A stretch of DNA of 64,000 nt from NCBI GenBank assembly GCA_945860245.1, contig CAMAPO010000004.1, positions 1 to 64,000 on the forward strand, in the 5' to 3' direction. The notes beneath the pieces were generated by a model. The model did no database searches. It was not told the DNA's origin and saw only the letters and a program-made list of their open reading frames with translations. Numbering within the stretch: position 1 is the first letter of the stretch; each line of letters starts with the position of its first letter. Both the position numbers and the translations under genes were made by a program. Below are positions 27,554 through 39,200 of the stretch, piece by piece. This DNA is from Bifidobacterium breve. GTDB lineage: Bacteria > Actinomycetota > Actinomycetes > Nanopelagicales > Nanopelagicaceae.

Positions 27554-28191
27554 TATTTAGCCTCCTGCGAAGGATGGGCTTCCTTAACATCACCGTTGTA
27601 ATAATTTGTATCTGTCATGCCTGGATACATTGGGTGTGGTGGTGGAACCATTCCGGCGCGCAGCGGGCCAAGTAAATCATCTTTTTCAAAAATCAATTTT
27701 CCACGAGTCGAATCTGCGAGTTCGTACTCATTTGTCATTGTCAACGCGCGAGTTGGGCAAGCTTCAATACAAAGTCCGCAGAAAACACAACGCAGGTAAT
27801 TAATCTGATAAACCTTGCCGTAGCGCTCTCCTGGTGACATCTGATGATCGGGAGTGTTATCGGCACCTTCTACATAGATTGCATCTGCCGGACATGCCCA
27901 AGCGCAGAGCTCGCAACCGATACATTTTTCTAACCCATCTGGGTGGCGATTTAATTGATGCCTTCCGTGGAAACGTTCAGCGGTTGGTTCTTTAACTTCA
28001 GGGTATTGAACTGTATTCACCTTTTTAAACATGGTGATGAAGGTGACCCAAAAGCCCTGTAATTGGGTCCAGAAACTCTTGGCCCCTGGCTGGTCTACCT
28101 TTTCATATGCAACTGCAGTGATATCCACATCTTTAGAGATTTCTTTAGAGATATGGGGTTGCACTGAATTGGATTCGTTCTGATCAGCCAC
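27553..28191 (-). CDS. nuoI: NADH-quinone oxidoreductase subunit I
   Basis: A 212-residue peripheral subunit carrying two 4Fe-4S clusters (N6a, N6b) in [12 protein letters not shown] and [12 protein letters not shown]. The GTG at 28191 is chosen because AAGGAGG lies five bases before it; an ATG eight codons upstream would deepen the overlap with nuoH. With this start the overlap with nuoH is eight bases. It passes electrons toward NuoB. Confidence 0.95.
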   Translation of the reverse strand: MADQNESNSVQPHISKEISKDVDITAVAYEKVDQPGAKSFWTQLQGFWVTFITMFKKVNTVQYPEVKEPTAERFHGRHQLNRHPDGLEKCIGCELCAWACPADAIYVEGADNTPDHQMSPGERYGKVYQINYLRCVFCGLCIEACPTRALTMTNEYELADSTRGKLIFEKDDLLGPLRAGMVPPPHPMYPGMTDTNYYNGDVKEAHPSQEAK

Positions 28192-29428
28192 GATCGCCTC
28201 CTTGGTTAGAAACATTTATTGTTGTTATTTCTGATGGAAGTGAAGGAACTGCAAAGTTTGGCTCCGCCGCCTCTGGATACTCTGCAGAATCGCGCTTCTT
28301 CTTTGAATTCTCAAATGCAGTAGATATTGCAAGAACAATCAGCACGACAGCACCAGCGAAGCCGAAGGTGACCGGACGTGATTGACTGGTAGTTGAAATT
28401 ACTCGCAGAGTTGCAACAACCAAGATCCACAGAAGTGAGACAGGGATTAAAACTTTCCAACCAAATTGCATGAACTGGTCATAACGCAAGCGAGGTAGCG
28501 TGCCTCGTAACCAGACAAAGACAAAGAAGAAGAAGAGAACTTTTATGAAGAACCAAATTAGCGTGAACCAACCACCCAGCCATTGTTCGGTAAAGCCAAA
28601 ACCTGGGATCGCGTGATATCCACCGAGGAATAACGTTGTGGCAAGGGCTGAAACAGCAATGATATTTACATATTCAGCCAAGAAGAAGAGCGCGAATTTA
28701 AGTGAGGAATATTCAGTGTGGAATCCACCGACAAGTTCGCCTTCTGCTTCGGCTAAATCAAATGGTGCACGATTTGTTTCACCGACCATTGAGATCGCAT
28801 AGATAACAAATGATGGGAAGAGAACAAGCCCGTACCACCATGTATCTTGCTGGGCTTGGACGATACTTGAAGTCGACATAGATCCTGAGTAGATAAATAC
28901 TGAAACCAAGGAAAGCCCCATGGCGATTTCATAAGAAATAACTTGTGCGCTAGAGCGCAATCCGCCAAGCAGCGGGTAAGTAGAACCTGATGACCAACCA
29001 GCTAAAACAATTCCGTAGACACCGACTGATGCGGTGGCTAATACATATAAAACGCCGACTGGAATATCGGTTAACTGCATAACGGTCTCTTCGCCAAAGA
29101 AGTTAACTGGACCAGTCATTGGCATAACCGCAAAGGCCATAAATGCAGCAGTGGCGCTGATAATTGGTGCGATAACGAAGACAACTTTATCTGCGGCTGC
29201 CGGAATTAAATCTTCTTTAAGCGCAAGCTTTACGCCATCAGCTAGAGCTTGGATCAGACCAAACTTTCCAACGCGGTTTGGTCCAACGCGCATCTGCATC
29301 CGAGCAACCAAGCGCCGTTCGCCCCAAACAGACATAATTGTTAAAACAACGCAGACGGCAAAGACGATGACTGCCTTTATCGTAATAATCCAACCTGGAT
29401 CATCTAGTAATAACTCAGCATTATTCAT
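28184..29428 (-). CDS. nuoH: NADH-quinone oxidoreductase subunit H
   Basis: A 414-residue membrane subunit with eight or nine helices that forms part of the quinone chamber. Conserved stretches are [22 protein letters not shown] (the loop facing quinone), [20 protein letters not shown] with its acidic cluster, and [16 protein letters not shown]. The extended tail after residue 370 is family-typical in actinobacteria. ATGA overlap with nuoG. Confidence 0.97.
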   Translation of the reverse strand: MNNAELLLDDPGWIITIKAVIVFAVCVVLTIMSVWGERRLVARMQMRVGPNRVGKFGLIQALADGVKLALKEDLIPAAADKVVFVIAPIISATAAFMAFAVMPMTGPVNFFGEETVMQLTDIPVGVLYVLATASVGVYGIVLAGWSSGSTYPLLGGLRSSAQVISYEIAMGLSLVSVFIYSGSMSTSSIVQAQQDTWWYGLVLFPSFVIYAISMVGETNRAPFDLAEAEGELVGGFHTEYSSLKFALFFLAEYVNIIAVSALATTLFLGGYHAIPGFGFTEQWLGGWFTLIWFFIKVLFFFFVFVWLRGTLPRLRYDQFMQFGWKVLIPVSLLWILVVATLRVISTTSQSRPVTFGFAGAVVLIVLAISTAFENSKKKRDSAEYPEAAEPNFAVPSLPSEITTINVSNQGGDRG

Positions 29429-31794
29429 GCCTTCACCACCGTTACTACATCGCCATGCACTGCATTGAGTGAAATCAAGGTTTGGGTACCAAATGAATTG
29501 CGCGGAACCCAGACCGCATCATCGTGAATATCTTCAACCAGGGCCGGAAGTGAAATTGCGCCGTGCTTATTTGAAACACGGAGAATGTCGCCATCTTTAA
29601 CACCTAAAGTTTCAGCGCGCTTTGGTGAAATGACGGCGACTGATTTACGTGCTGTGCCAGCCAAGTTTGCTTCGCCCTTTTGCATGGTGCCAAGGTCAAG
29701 TAAGCGACGCCAAGAGGTAAGTAGAAATTCGTTACCAGAAATTTTCTGCGCACCCGTTGCAGCAACCGGCGCAAATTTAGCGCGCGCACCATCCCATTTA
29801 CCAAGTGATGCAATTTCTCGCACAGCTTGAGTGACAGTGCCGAGCATTATTGATTCACCCATTTGATCTGCGATTGCAGAAAGGATGCGCAGATCAGAAC
29901 GATTTAACGAATCAGATACTGCTGAATCAAAGGCGCGGGGACGACCTTCCCAGTTAAGGAATGATCCTGACTTTTCAGTGATTGCCGCAACTGGCAGAAC
30001 TACATCGGCAAGTTCAGTAACAGCAGATGTGGCAATTTCTAGTGAGACAACGAAAGATTTCTTAAGCGCGGCAAGTACTTCAGCACTGTTAGCCATATCA
30101 AGTGGATCGATGCCACCAACGACAACTGCATCTAACTCTCCATTATTAAGTGAAGAGATAATTTCAGAGGTTGTGCGACCTGGATTTGCTGGAAGGGAGG
30201 AAACGCCCCAAAGGGTTGAAATATCTACACGCGCCGCAGCATCTGCGACTGGACGGCCACCCGGCAACAGCGCACCAAGTGCACCCGCTTCAATAGCGCC
30301 ACGTTCTCCAGCGCGACGAGGAATCCAAGCAATCTTCGCTCCTGACTTATCACCAAGTTGTACAACAGCAGATAATAAACCAGTTGATTCGGATGCACGT
30401 TCTCCCACCAGAATTACCGATTTAGCGGTGAGTGAAAGAGCGGCAACTGCTGAGCCTTCCGCACCCGGTGCGACTCTAATAAATTCCGCTTTTAACTTAT
30501 CGACGCCAATTGAAAGTTTTGTAGCAACTGCGCTTACCTTAAGTGCACGCTTGCGAACTTGTTTATTGATACGTAAGAAAACGATGGGTGATTCTTCTTC
30601 TGGTTCAAAACCAACCAGAACCACGTGGTCTGCCACATCGATATCGCGATAAGTAGTTGTTGAACCAACTACCTTGGCAGCTAAGAAATCGCGTTCTTCA
30701 TCCGTTGTAACGCGCGCCCGGAAATCAATATCATTTGTGCCAAGTGCAATACGTGCAAATTTGCTGTAACCGTAGGCATCTTCACTTGTTGCGCGACCAC
30801 CAACAAGTACTGCAGCGCGCTTACCCTTAAGTCCGGACGCTGCAGCAGCAAGTGCTTCTGGCCAAGATGCTGTTGCAAGCACGCCATCTGCACCACGAAC
30901 CAGTGGAGTAGTCAGGCGATCAACAGCGGTTACATATTTAAATGCCCAACGACCTTTATCGCAGTTCCATTCTTCGTTAACTGCGGCATCATCACCAGCA
31001 AGGCGACGTAAAGTCTTGCCGCGACGAACATCGGTGCGCATATCGCAACCTGATGCACAGTGTTCGCAAGCAGATGGAGTTGAAACCAAATCAAAGGGAC
31101 GAGCGCGGAAACGGTATGCCGCACCAGTTAACGCACCAACTGGACAGATCTGCACAGTATTACCGGAGAAGTAAGATTCAAATGGTTGGTTTTCATAAAT
31201 TCCAACTTGTTGCAGTGCACCGCGCTCGTTGAGAGTAATAAATGGGTCATTTGCAATCTGTTCTGAGAAGCGAGTACAACGAGCGCAAAGCACACAACGC
31301 TCACGATCTAGAAGTACTTGTGAAGAGATCGCAATTGGCTTCTCGAAGGTGCGCTTTACGCCTTCAAAGCGGGTCTCACCATTTCCGGTGCTCATCGCTT
31401 GGTTCTGCAATGGGCATTCGCCACCCTTGTCGCAGACTGGGCAATCAAGTGGGTGGTTAACAAGTAGAAGTTCCATAACTCCGCGTTGTGCTTTTTCAGC
31501 AACCGCCGATGTCAATTGTGTTTTTACAATCATGTTTGGTTCAACTGGGATTGTGCAAGATGCCTGCGGCTTAGGGAAAGCGCGGCCATTGATTTCAATA
31601 TCAACTAAACATTGGCGGCAGGCTCCAACTGGATCCAAAAGTGGATGATCACAAAAACGTGGAATTTGAATTCCTAGTTTTTCTGCGGCACGAATAACTA
31701 AAGTTCCCTTTGGAACGCTGACTTCAAAACCATCAATCACAACGGTAATAAGTTCTACCTCTTGTGCTGTTGGGTTCTCTTGAGTCGTTGTCAT
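29425..31794 (-). CDS. nuoG: NADH-quinone oxidoreductase subunit G
   Basis: A 789-residue iron-sulfur subunit. The N-terminal ferredoxin domain holds a 2Fe-2S site ([15 protein letters not shown]), then [16 protein letters not shown] (His-Cys 4Fe-4S), CVLCARC (4Fe-4S), and CEHCASGC plus a later NCDKG, which suit the additional N7 cluster. The rest is a degenerate molybdopterin-oxidoreductase-like domain. It relays electrons from NuoF. Coupled to nuoF by TAATG. Confidence 0.96.
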   Translation of the reverse strand: MTTTQENPTAQEVELITVVIDGFEVSVPKGTLVIRAAEKLGIQIPRFCDHPLLDPVGACRQCLVDIEINGRAFPKPQASCTIPVEPNMIVKTQLTSAVAEKAQRGVMELLLVNHPLDCPVCDKGGECPLQNQAMSTGNGETRFEGVKRTFEKPIAISSQVLLDRERCVLCARCTRFSEQIANDPFITLNERGALQQVGIYENQPFESYFSGNTVQICPVGALTGAAYRFRARPFDLVSTPSACEHCASGCDMRTDVRRGKTLRRLAGDDAAVNEEWNCDKGRWAFKYVTAVDRLTTPLVRGADGVLATASWPEALAAAASGLKGKRAAVLVGGRATSEDAYGYSKFARIALGTNDIDFRARVTTDEERDFLAAKVVGSTTTYRDIDVADHVVLVGFEPEEESPIVFLRINKQVRKRALKVSAVATKLSIGVDKLKAEFIRVAPGAEGSAVAALSLTAKSVILVGERASESTGLLSAVVQLGDKSGAKIAWIPRRAGERGAIEAGALGALLPGGRPVADAAARVDISTLWGVSSLPANPGRTTSEIISSLNNGELDAVVVGGIDPLDMANSAEVLAALKKSFVVSLEIATSAVTELADVVLPVAAITEKSGSFLNWEGRPRAFDSAVSDSLNRSDLRILSAIADQMGESIMLGTVTQAVREIASLGKWDGARAKFAPVAATGAQKISGNEFLLTSWRRLLDLGTMQKGEANLAGTARKSVAVISPKRAETLGVKDGDILRVSNKHGAISLPALVEDIHDDAVWVPRNSFGTQTLISLNAVHGDVVTVVKA

Positions 31795-33074
31795 TATGCG
31801 TTCGCTCCCGAAAAGAGAGTTGATTTAACCGGATCGAATGGGCAGCCCCCATTTGTTAAGTGAGCGATGTATTCGTCACGGAAATATTGAATTGAAGATG
31901 TGATCGGGCTGGTTGCGCCATCACCAAGTGCGCAGAACGAGCGACCCATGATGTTGTCGCAGAGATCAAGTAACTTCGCTAGATCATCTTCGGTGCCAAC
32001 GCCGTTTTCTAGATCACGCAGAATTTGAACCAACCACCAAGTGCCTTCGCGACAAGGTGTGCACTTACCGCAAGATTCGTGCTTATAAAATTCAGTCCAA
32101 CGAAGTACTGCGCGAACAACACAAGTTGTTTCATCAAAGATTTGCAGAGCTTTTGTGCCAAGCATTGAACCAGCAGCAGCAACGCCTTCGTAATCCAGCG
32201 GTGTATCTAAATGCTCATCGGTAAATAACGGCGTTGATGATCCACCTGGTGTCCAGAATTTAAGTTTGTGGCCAGCACGGACTCCGCCAGAGAGTTCGAG
32301 AATTTCGCGCAGAGTAATTCCAAGAGGTGCCTCAAATTGACCAGGGTTTGTTACGTGGCCAGAGAGTGAATAAAGCGTGGTTCCCTTTGATTTTTCAGTG
32401 CCCATTGCCTGATACCACTGCGCACCGTTGGCGATGATGGCTGGTACTGATGCAATTGATTCAACGTTATTTACAACTGTTGGGCGCGCATAAAGACCGG
32501 CGATCGCAGGAAACGGTGGACGAAGTCTTGGTTGCCCGCGGAAGCCTTCAAGTGAATCAAGGAGCGCAGTTTCTTCACCGCAGATATATGCGCCAGCACC
32601 AACGTGCAGCACAATATCAATTCCTTTACCGAGGTGACCAGCTTTGTAAGCATCTTCAATCGCTTGATTTACGCGGCGAACAACGTGGGTTACTTCTCCG
32701 CGAATATAAATAAATGCCTGCTTTGCGCGAATCGCGTGGCAAGCGATGATGCAACCTTCAATTAAGACGTGTGGGTTAGCCATCAAGAGCGGCGTATCTT
32801 TACAGGTACCTGGTTCTGATTCGTCTGCGTTAACGACTAAGTAATGATCTTTCTCATCACCTTGTGGAATAAATCCCCACTTCATTCCCGTTGGGAATCC
32901 TGCGCCACCGCGACCGCGAAGTCCAGAATCTTTTACAAGTTGGATAACCGCATCCGGATCCATAGCAAGTGCTTTTGCAGATGCTTTGTAACCACCGTGA
33001 CGGGTGTATGCCGCAATTGTGAATGAATCTTTCTCATCCCAATGCGCAGAAAGCACTGGAGCTAGTTTTGTCAT
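31794..33074 (-). CDS. nuoF: NADH-quinone oxidoreductase subunit F
   Basis: A 426-residue flavoprotein subunit that binds NADH and FMN. GLRGRGGAGFPTGMKW forms the nucleotide/FMN site, ICGEETALLDSLEG a second flavin segment, and ESCGKCTPCREG with a later SFCALG the N3 4Fe-4S cluster. It is the electron entry point of complex I. TAATG overlap with nuoE. Confidence 0.97.
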   Translation of the reverse strand: MTKLAPVLSAHWDEKDSFTIAAYTRHGGYKASAKALAMDPDAVIQLVKDSGLRGRGGAGFPTGMKWGFIPQGDEKDHYLVVNADESEPGTCKDTPLLMANPHVLIEGCIIACHAIRAKQAFIYIRGEVTHVVRRVNQAIEDAYKAGHLGKGIDIVLHVGAGAYICGEETALLDSLEGFRGQPRLRPPFPAIAGLYARPTVVNNVESIASVPAIIANGAQWYQAMGTEKSKGTTLYSLSGHVTNPGQFEAPLGITLREILELSGGVRAGHKLKFWTPGGSSTPLFTDEHLDTPLDYEGVAAAGSMLGTKALQIFDETTCVVRAVLRWTEFYKHESCGKCTPCREGTWWLVQILRDLENGVGTEDDLAKLLDLCDNIMGRSFCALGDGATSPITSSIQYFRDEYIAHLTNGGCPFDPVKSTLFSGANA

Positions 33075-33700
33075 TACTTGCCCTCTCTCGAAAGTTTTAA
33101 ACCGAGCAGAGTAGGCTCGCCAGCTTGCAGACCTTCATTAGCTTTCCCATCATTGATACCGGCAAGAACAGCAGATGCTTCTTTCCAAGTAACAAGTGAA
33201 TTTGGTCCGCGCGTTGGAGCCTTTGGTGTTCCTTTACGCATTGAATCAACCAATTCTTTTGCAGATGAAACATCTTGGTTATCGTAAAATTCCCAGTTAG
33301 CCATTACGACAGGCGCGTAATCACAAGCCGCGTTACATTCAATGTGTTCTAACGAAACTTTACCATCGGCGGTCACGCCATCATTTTCAACGCCCAGGTG
33401 CTCTTTCAGCGCTGCAAATATTGCATCTCCGCCCATTACTGCGCACAAGGTATTGGTGCAGACGCCGACGTGATATTCACCAACTGGCTTGCGCTTGTAT
33501 TGGGTGTAGAAAGTTGCAACCGCTGATACTTCAGCAGTCTCAAGAGTCAGTAACTTTGCGATTAGCTCGATGCCTTCATTGGTTACATAACCAGCAAGTG
33601 ATTGCTCATAATGCAGTAAAGGCATTATTGCAGAACGGCTGCGGGGGTAGCGTTTAATGATCGCATCCATAACTTGTAATTGATCAGGTGTGTAAGCCAT
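33074..33700 (-). CDS. nuoE: NADH-quinone oxidoreductase subunit E
   Basis: A 208-residue thioredoxin-like subunit with the 2Fe-2S cluster N1a: VCTNTLC gives two cysteines and ECNAAC the other two. The C-terminal extension after about residue 150 is longer than in E. coli. It associates with NuoF in the cytosolic arm and overlaps nuoD by TAATG. Confidence 0.96.
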   Translation of the reverse strand: MAYTPDQLQVMDAIIKRYPRSRSAIMPLLHYEQSLAGYVTNEGIELIAKLLTLETAEVSAVATFYTQYKRKPVGEYHVGVCTNTLCAVMGGDAIFAALKEHLGVENDGVTADGKVSLEHIECNAACDYAPVVMANWEFYDNQDVSSAKELVDSMRKGTPKAPTRGPNSLVTWKEASAVLAGINDGKANEGLQAGEPTLLGLKLSREGK

Positions 33701-35040
33701 TAGCGGTCAACGCCTCCCATCACAGGATCGATTGAGGCAACTGCGCCAATAATGTCGGCGACCATTGAGCCTTCGCACATTGCAGAAGTTGATTGCAGGT
33801 TGTTGAAAGATGGTTCGCGGAAGTGAACGCGATAAGGACGAGTTCCGCCGTCAGAGACAACGTGTGCACCGAGTTCACCGCGTGGTGACTCAACTGCGGA
33901 ATAAACCTGACCTGCCGGAACGCGGAAACCTTCAGTAACTAACTTGAAGTGGTGGATCAAAGATTCCATTGAAGTGCCCATAATTTCGCGGATATGGCTA
34001 AGTGAATTACCCATTCCGTCCGCACCGATTGCCAGTTGTGCCGGCCATGCGATCTTCTTATCAGCAACCATCACTGGTGCGCCTTCAAGTGATTTAAGTT
34101 TTTCAGCGCATTGTTCAATAATGCGAAGTGATTGTTCTAGTTCGTTGATGCGAATTAAGAAACGACCATAAACATCGCAGGTGTCAGCTGTGACAACATC
34201 AAATTTATAATTTTCATAACCTGAGTAAGGCTGAATTTTGCGCAGATCAAGTGGCAGACCTGTTGCACGGATTACTGGACCAGTTACTCCAAGAGTTGTT
34301 GCACCAGCAAGATCTAAGTAACCAATACCTTCAGTGCGCTTCATCCAAATGCTGTTACCGACGAGCAACTTCTCATTATCTTTAAAGCTATGGCGCAGAT
34401 CTTTAACTGTTGCCAAAATTTTCTCGACTGTGCCGGTGGGTAAATCTTGGGCGACTCCACCTGGGCGGATATAGGCCATATTCATACGTAGGCCAGAGAT
34501 AAATTCAAAGATATCCAGAACCTTTTCGCGTTCGCGGAAGCAGAAGATCATTGGTGAAAGTGCGCCGAGTTCTAGCGCACCAGTACCGAGTGCGACCATA
34601 TGTGAAGAAATTCGGTTGAACTCCATCATCATTACGCGAATAACGTTAGCTTTTTCTGGAACATCATTGGTGATGCCGAGCAGCTTTTCAACACCTAAGC
34701 AGTAAGCCGCTTCGTTAAATAACGGAGCTAAGTAATCCATACGAGTCACAAATGTTGTGGCCTGGGTCCAATTGCGGAATTCAATATTCTTTTCAATTCC
34801 TGTGTGCAGGTAACCGATTCCGCAACGAACTTCTGTGACAGTTTCACCTTCAAGTTCTAGAACTAAACGGAGCACACCGTGAGTTGATGGGTGCTGTGGC
34901 CCCATGTTTACAACAACGCGTTCTTCTTTCGCTTGTCCGATTTCAGTAACAAGTGAATCCCAATCGCCGCCGGTTACCGAAAAAACAGTACCTTCAGTGG
35001 TTTCGCGTGATGATGCATATGGATCCGCGTAAGTGCTCAC
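33700..35040 (-). CDS. nuoD: NADH-quinone oxidoreductase subunit D
   Basis: A 446-residue, hydrogenase-like 49 kDa subunit lining the quinone pocket. [14 protein letters not shown] has the conserved His pair, and YLHTGIEKN and [16 protein letters not shown] are also typical. It sits against NuoB. The start overlaps nuoC by four bases (GTGA). Confidence 0.97.
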   Translation of the reverse strand: MSTYADPYASSRETTEGTVFSVTGGDWDSLVTEIGQAKEERVVVNMGPQHPSTHGVLRLVLELEGETVTEVRCGIGYLHTGIEKNIEFRNWTQATTFVTRMDYLAPLFNEAAYCLGVEKLLGITNDVPEKANVIRVMMMEFNRISSHMVALGTGALELGALSPMIFCFREREKVLDIFEFISGLRMNMAYIRPGGVAQDLPTGTVEKILATVKDLRHSFKDNEKLLVGNSIWMKRTEGIGYLDLAGATTLGVTGPVIRATGLPLDLRKIQPYSGYENYKFDVVTADTCDVYGRFLIRINELEQSLRIIEQCAEKLKSLEGAPVMVADKKIAWPAQLAIGADGMGNSLSHIREIMGTSMESLIHHFKLVTEGFRVPAGQVYSAVESPRGELGAHVVSDGGTRPYRVHFREPSFNNLQSTSAMCEGSMVADIIGAVASIDPVMGGVDR

Positions 35041-35672
35041 TTGTAAGACCTCCGATCTGATGGAGGAGGTACAACCGCGCCCTTGTATTCCACAGCGATT
35101 CCGCCAAGTGCGTAATCCTTACGCTGAGGATGTCCTTGCCAATCATCTGGCATCAAGATGCGAGTTAAACCAGGATGTCCGTCGAAGATGATTCCGAACA
35201 TGTCAAAAGTTTCGCGCTCGTTCCAGTTTGATCCGGCCCATACTTCAACAAGTGATGGGATATGTGGATCGATATCTGGCACCGAAACTTCAAGGCGAAT
35301 GCGCTGATTATTTGTTACAGATAACAAGTGATAAACAGCGTGGAGTTCGCGGTTGGCATCGTCTGGATAGTGCACACCAGATACGCCCATCGACATTTCA
35401 AATTTCAATTTATCGCGCAAGATGAGAGCAACTTCAACTAAACGCTCACGCTTAATGTGCAGCGTTAACTCGCCACGATCGACAACCACGCGTTCAATAG
35501 CATCTGCAAAATCAGGGTATGCGCGCTCTAGATCATCGGTTACCTGATCAAAATACCCGCCGAATGGACGCTGGGCCGAGCCCGCGCTGGCTGCGCTAGC
35601 AACCAAACCGCCGTAACCAGAGGTATCCCCAGTTCCGTGCGCGCCAAACATTCCTTGTTTGTCTTCAGACAT
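35037..35672 (-). CDS. nuoC: NADH-quinone oxidoreductase subunit C
   Basis: A 211-residue 30 kDa subunit of the connecting arm. The C-terminal signature [27 protein letters not shown] is clear (residues about 152-178). The N terminus carries about 35 glycine- and alanine-rich residues of low complexity, an extension often seen in actinobacterial NuoC. It begins directly after the nuoB stop. Confidence 0.95.
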   Translation of the reverse strand: MSEDKQGMFGAHGTGDTSGYGGLVASAASAGSAQRPFGGYFDQVTDDLERAYPDFADAIERVVVDRGELTLHIKRERLVEVALILRDKLKFEMSMGVSGVHYPDDANRELHAVYHLLSVTNNQRIRLEVSVPDIDPHIPSLVEVWAGSNWNERETFDMFGIIFDGHPGLTRILMPDDWQGHPQRKDYALGGIAVEYKGAVVPPPSDRRSYK

Positions 35673-36227
35673 TTACGCCAGCAACCCCTTTAACTGATGG
35701 GTTGGAACCGCTGCCATTGCTGCTGCTTCAACTTCCTTAATAACTTTTTCGCGGTTAGGTCCAAGTTTTTCATCATAAATCTGATCGTGCAATTTAAGGA
35801 TTGCATCCATCAACATTTCTGGACGTGGCGGGCAACCCGGCAAGTAAATATCAACTGGTACTACGTGATCAACGCCTTGCACGATCGCGTAATTATTAAA
35901 CATTCCACCTGAAGATGCACAAGCGCCCATTGCGATAACCCACTTTGGCGCTGCCATTTGATCATAAATCTGGCGAAGCACGGGAGCCATCTTGTTTGAA
36001 ACGCGACCGGCAACGATCATTAAATCTGCTTGACGTGGGGATGCGCGGAAAACTTCCATTCCAAAACGTGCAAGATCGTAACGACCTGCACCGGCTGCCA
36101 TCATCTCGATCGCACAACATGCCAAACCAAAAGTTGCTGGCCAAAGGGAATTCTTACGCATATAACCTGCGAGTTTTTCAACTGAAGTTAAAACAATTCC
36201 GCTTGGTAACTTCTCTTCTAATCCCAT
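35673..36227 (-). CDS. nuoB: NADH-quinone oxidoreductase subunit B
   Basis: A 184-residue subunit holding the terminal N2 4Fe-4S cluster that reduces menaquinone. The ligands are the tandem C37-C38 in [11 protein letters not shown]103 in GACASSGG and C132 in PGCPPRPE. It overlaps nuoA by ten bases. Confidence 0.97.
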   Translation of the reverse strand: MGLEEKLPSGIVLTSVEKLAGYMRKNSLWPATFGLACCAIEMMAAGAGRYDLARFGMEVFRASPRQADLMIVAGRVSNKMAPVLRQIYDQMAAPKWVIAMGACASSGGMFNNYAIVQGVDHVVPVDIYLPGCPPRPEMLMDAILKLHDQIYDEKLGPNREKVIKEVEAAAMAAVPTHQLKGLLA

Positions 36228-36583
36228 TCGAGACCTCCACGGCGCCAGACATATGCATAAGCAACAAAGACTGTTGCGATAAAGATCGCCATTTCAACCA
36301 AGCCGAAGAGTCCCAACTGATCAAAGGTGACAGCCCATGGATAAAGGAAAACGATTTCAATATCGAAGATAATAAAGAGCATTGCAGTTAAGAAATATTT
36401 AACTGGAAAGCGTCCACCTTGTGCAGCTTGCGGTGATGGTTCGATTCCGCATTCGTAGGCTTCTAACTTTGCGCGGTTGTAGCGTGCCGGCCCAGTAAGG
36501 GCTGCGGCCAAAATTGAAAAAACGGCGAAACCAAAGCCAACTGCGGCAATAGCCAGAATCGGAACATATGGATTTGCGCTCAC
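36218..36583 (-). CDS. nuoA: NADH-quinone oxidoreductase subunit A
   Basis: A 121-residue, three-helix subunit with the family pattern YECGIEP and [20 protein letters not shown]. The frame is open far upstream, but the GTG at 36583 gives the normal length and leaves the 40-base gap after menG/ubiE. It heads the nuoA-N run. A -10 hexamer ends seven bases before the GTG, so the operon may start leaderless here as well as by read-through. Confidence 0.93.
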   Translation of the reverse strand: MSANPYVPILAIAAVGFGFAVFSILAAALTGPARYNRAKLEAYECGIEPSPQAAQGGRFPVKYFLTAMLFIIFDIEIVFLYPWAVTFDQLGLFGLVEMAIFIATVFVAYAYVWRRGGLEWD

Positions 36584-36590
36584 AGGCGAA

Positions 36591-36596
36591 ATCTTA
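36591..36596 (-). promoter_or_regulatory. candidate -10 box of the nuo operon
   Basis: TAAGAT on the minus strand, with seven bases before the nuoA GTG. No convincing -35 was found and no ribosome site precedes nuoA. Confidence 0.4.
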
Positions 36597-36623
36597 AGGC
36601 GGGCAGCGGGGTAGCGCTGACCG

Positions 36624-37316
36624 TTACGCCTTGACGGCCATGTGAACTGCAACAACACCAAAGGTGAGGTTACGCCAGCCGATTTGGCTCCATCCCGCAT
36701 CTGCGATCTGGGCGGCGAGCGCTTTTTGATCTGGCCAGGCGCGGATCGATTCAGCCAAATAAATATAGGCATCTGGGTTAGATGAGGTCTTTTTCGCAAT
36801 GAAGGGGAGGGCACGCATTAAGTAATTGGTATAGATCTTTCGAAATGGTGCCCAGGTTGGGCTAGAAAACTCGGCTATAACTATCCGGCCGCCCTTTTTG
36901 GTCACCCGTAGGGCTTCCCTGAGCGCCTTATCGGTATCAGAAGTATTGCGTAGGCCAAAAGAGATGGTCACAACGTCGAATTCGCCATCAGAAAAGGGGA
37001 GATTTAAGGCATCAGCGAAGGTAAAGGGTAGATGCGGGCGGGCTTTGCGGCCGGCCGCCAACATCCCTTGCGAAAAGTCAGCTGGAATCACATCAGCACC
37101 CGCGGCAGCCAACGGTGCAGAACTAGCTCCTGTACCCGCGGCCAGATCCAGGATCTTCATCCCCGGCTTTGGCGCAATGATCGCAGTGGTTGCCCGGCGC
37201 CATCTCTTGGTCTGGCCAAGGCTCAGTAAATCATTGACCAGGTCGTATCTCTTGGCCACGCCATCGAACATTGCCGCGACTTCGTCTGGGTTCTTATCCA
37301 TATTTGCGCGCGACAT
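36624..37316 (-). CDS. menG: demethylmenaquinone methyltransferase
   Basis: A 230-residue SAM-dependent methyltransferase of the UbiE/MenG family, starting MSRANMDKN. The SAM motif [11 protein letters not shown], the ADFSQGML segment, and the post-motif region [15 protein letters not shown] are family hallmarks. In a menaquinone-only actinobacterium it performs the last methylation of demethylmenaquinone. It lies 40 bases before nuoA on the same strand and divergent from bioY, at the join of the menaquinone and complex I clusters. Confidence 0.93.
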   Translation of the reverse strand: MSRANMDKNPDEVAAMFDGVAKRYDLVNDLLSLGQTKRWRRATTAIIAPKPGMKILDLAAGTGASSAPLAAAGADVIPADFSQGMLAAGRKARPHLPFTFADALNLPFSDGEFDVVTISFGLRNTSDTDKALREALRVTKKGGRIVIAEFSSPTWAPFRKIYTNYLMRALPFIAKKTSSNPDAYIYLAESIRAWPDQKALAAQIADAGWSQIGWRNLTFGVVAVHMAVKA

Positions 37317-37377
37317 GGGCTCAGTCTCTCGCAAGAGTAGGCTCATCCACAACTTAAAAGCGATTTAGGGAGAATTA

Positions 37378-37968
37378 ATGTCGATCTCAACTGGCTCACT
37401 TCGCGCGACGGTATTTCCGCGCAGCACTGCTCTGACCCATGCGGGATTCATTATCGGTGGCACCTTATTTATCGCTGCCTTGGCACAAATTGCTATTCCT
37501 GTTCCGGGCTCGCCGGTCCCAGTTACTGGGCAAACTTTGGCGGTTTACTTAATCGGTACCACTTACGGAGCGCGACTCGGTTTTGCAACATTTGCTACAT
37601 ATCTATTAGCCGGAATCGCTGGTGCACCAGTCTTTGCGCCAGCTGCAACTGTAGGACTTGCGCGCCTTACCGGTGCAACCGGTGGATATTTAATTGGAAT
37701 GTTGGTTGCAGCTTTTGTACTTGGCGCGCTCGCCGATCGCAAAGCAGATCAAAAATTTAAAACTTCTTTTCCTGCGTTGATTTTAGGAAGCGCAATTGTC
37801 TTTACCTTTGGATTGGTATGGCTTCACACATCACTTAATTTAACTTGGGCGCAAACAATTAGCGCTGGTCTGACACCATTTATCTTTGGTGAAGTTATCA
37901 AAATCGCAATTACCGCAACTTCACTTCCGCTTATCTGGCGGAAAATTTCTCAGAAACTCACACGCTAA
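37378..37968 (+). CDS. bioY: BioY biotin transporter substrate-binding component
   Basis: A 196-residue, six-helix S component for biotin uptake. VPVTGQTLAVYLIGTTYG and GATGGYLIGMLVAAFVLG are typical. The ribosome site AGGGAGA precedes the ATG. No BioM/BioN ATPase and transmembrane partner is adjacent, so it may work alone or with shared ECF modules elsewhere. It is followed 11 bases later by menF. A TAGGCT at 37338-37343 could be its -10. Confidence 0.88.
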   Translation: MSISTGSLRATVFPRSTALTHAGFIIGGTLFIAALAQIAIPVPGSPVPVTGQTLAVYLIGTTYGARLGFATFATYLLAGIAGAPVFAPAATVGLARLTGATGGYLIGMLVAAFVLGALADRKADQKFKTSFPALILGSAIVFTFGLVWLHTSLNLTWAQTISAGLTPFIFGEVIKIAITATSLPLIWRKISQKLTR

Positions 37969-37979
37969 AGTAATTTCTT

Positions 37980-39200
37980 ATGCCTTCCCTTATTCCAGTA
38001 ACTTCTGCGCGCCTTGGCGATCACCTGCCGTTATTAGAACTTCTGCCAGATAGCGCACCGCTGACTTGGGTACGTGGCGGAGATGGATTGGTCGGTTGGG
38101 GAAATTACGCATCTACAGTTGTTAAAGGTGCAAACCGCTTTACCGATGCACGAAATTGGTGGCATCAACAGTTAGAAAAATTCGCAATTGCTGATTCAGT
38201 TCACGCCAGCGGAACTGGACCAATTCTCTTTACCTCGTTCTCCTTTGATCCAGATGAGGAATCTGTACTAGTAATCCCCCAAATTGTCGTTGGAATGCGC
38301 AACGGCAGCTCTTGGATCACTTGGATTGGCGATCAAGCACAGCCAAAACTCTTGGAAGAAGTTCCAGCGCTGGCAGATGCTGAATTTAATTGGGGCGATG
38401 GTTCGCTAAGCCCATCTGAATGGCAATTGCGTGTAACACAAGCTATTAAAGAGATTGAAGATACCAATCTTGAAAAAGTTGTTCTCGCGCGCGATTTAAA
38501 AATTAATTCACATCGCCAAATTGATGCCCGAAAGATATTACGTAATTTAAGCGCTGAATATCCTTCGACTTGGATCTTTGCAGTCGATGGTTTGGTCGGT
38601 GCAACACCCGAACTTCTGCTGCGCCTCTCGCGCGGCATGGTTACCTCGCGCGTTCTCGCTGGCACAATCAGCAAGACCGGTGATGACGAGAAAGATTTAG
38701 CACTTGCCGCATCCCTCGCGCGATCATCCAAAGATTTAGAGGAACATGAATACGCAGTCCGATCAGTTGCAGATGCGCTCGAACTATTCTGCACATCAAC
38801 TAACGTTCCCGAATCTCCCTTTGTATTGCACTTAGCAAATGTTATGCATCTGGCAACAGATGTAACTGGTGCGCTAATCGAAAGCAAGAAGAGCGTTGAT
38901 GCTTTTACTATTCTCGATAAGTTACATCCATCAGCAGCGGTCTGCGGAACTCCCACTAACATCGCCGCCGATGTCATTAAACGAATCGAAGGTATGTCAC
39001 GTGGTCGTTACGCTGGCCCCGTCGGCTGGCTTGACGCTCGCGGTGATGGCGAACTTGGTATCGCTTTGCGCTGCGGTCAGATCACCGAAAATGAGATCCA
39101 AATTTATGCTGGATGCGGAATTGTTGCTGGCTCTAACCCAGAGAAAGAGCTGACCGAGAGCAGTGCGAAATTTGCACCAATGCGAACTGCATTAATTTAA
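37980..39200 (+). CDS. menF: isochorismate synthase
   Basis: A 406-residue chorismate-utilising enzyme converting chorismate to isochorismate, the first committed step to menaquinone. C-terminal motifs are complete: HPSAAVCGTPTNIAADVI, GMSRGRYAGPVGW and YAGCGIVAGSNPEKEL. It has no glutamine amidotransferase partner. The gene is tail-to-tail with menD, overlapping by four bases. The ATG follows bioY closely. Confidence 0.93.
   Translation: MPSLIPVTSARLGDHLPLLELLPDSAPLTWVRGGDGLVGWGNYASTVVKGANRFTDARNWWHQQLEKFAIADSVHASGTGPILFTSFSFDPDEESVLVIPQIVVGMRNGSSWITWIGDQAQPKLLEEVPALADAEFNWGDGSLSPSEWQLRVTQAIKEIEDTNLEKVVLARDLKINSHRQIDARKILRNLSAEYPSTWIFAVDGLVGATPELLLRLSRGMVTSRVLAGTISKTGDDEKDLALAASLARSSKDLEEHEYAVRSVADALELFCTSTNVPESPFVLHLANVMHLATDVTGALIESKKSVDAFTILDKLHPSAAVCGTPTNIAADVIKRIEGMSRGRYAGPVGWLDARGDGELGIALRCGQITENEIQIYAGCGIVAGSNPEKELTESSAKFAPMRTALI

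Noticed and set aside
29885..30652. Plus-strand open frame of 255 codons inside nuoG
   Set aside because: Shadow of nuoG on the opposite strand; low-complexity Ser/Thr/Ala composition, no ribosome site and no recognisable domain.
36584..36814. Long N-terminal extension of nuoA
   Set aside because: The extension is antisense-like sequence over the menG 3' end; the GTG at 36583 restores normal NuoA length.
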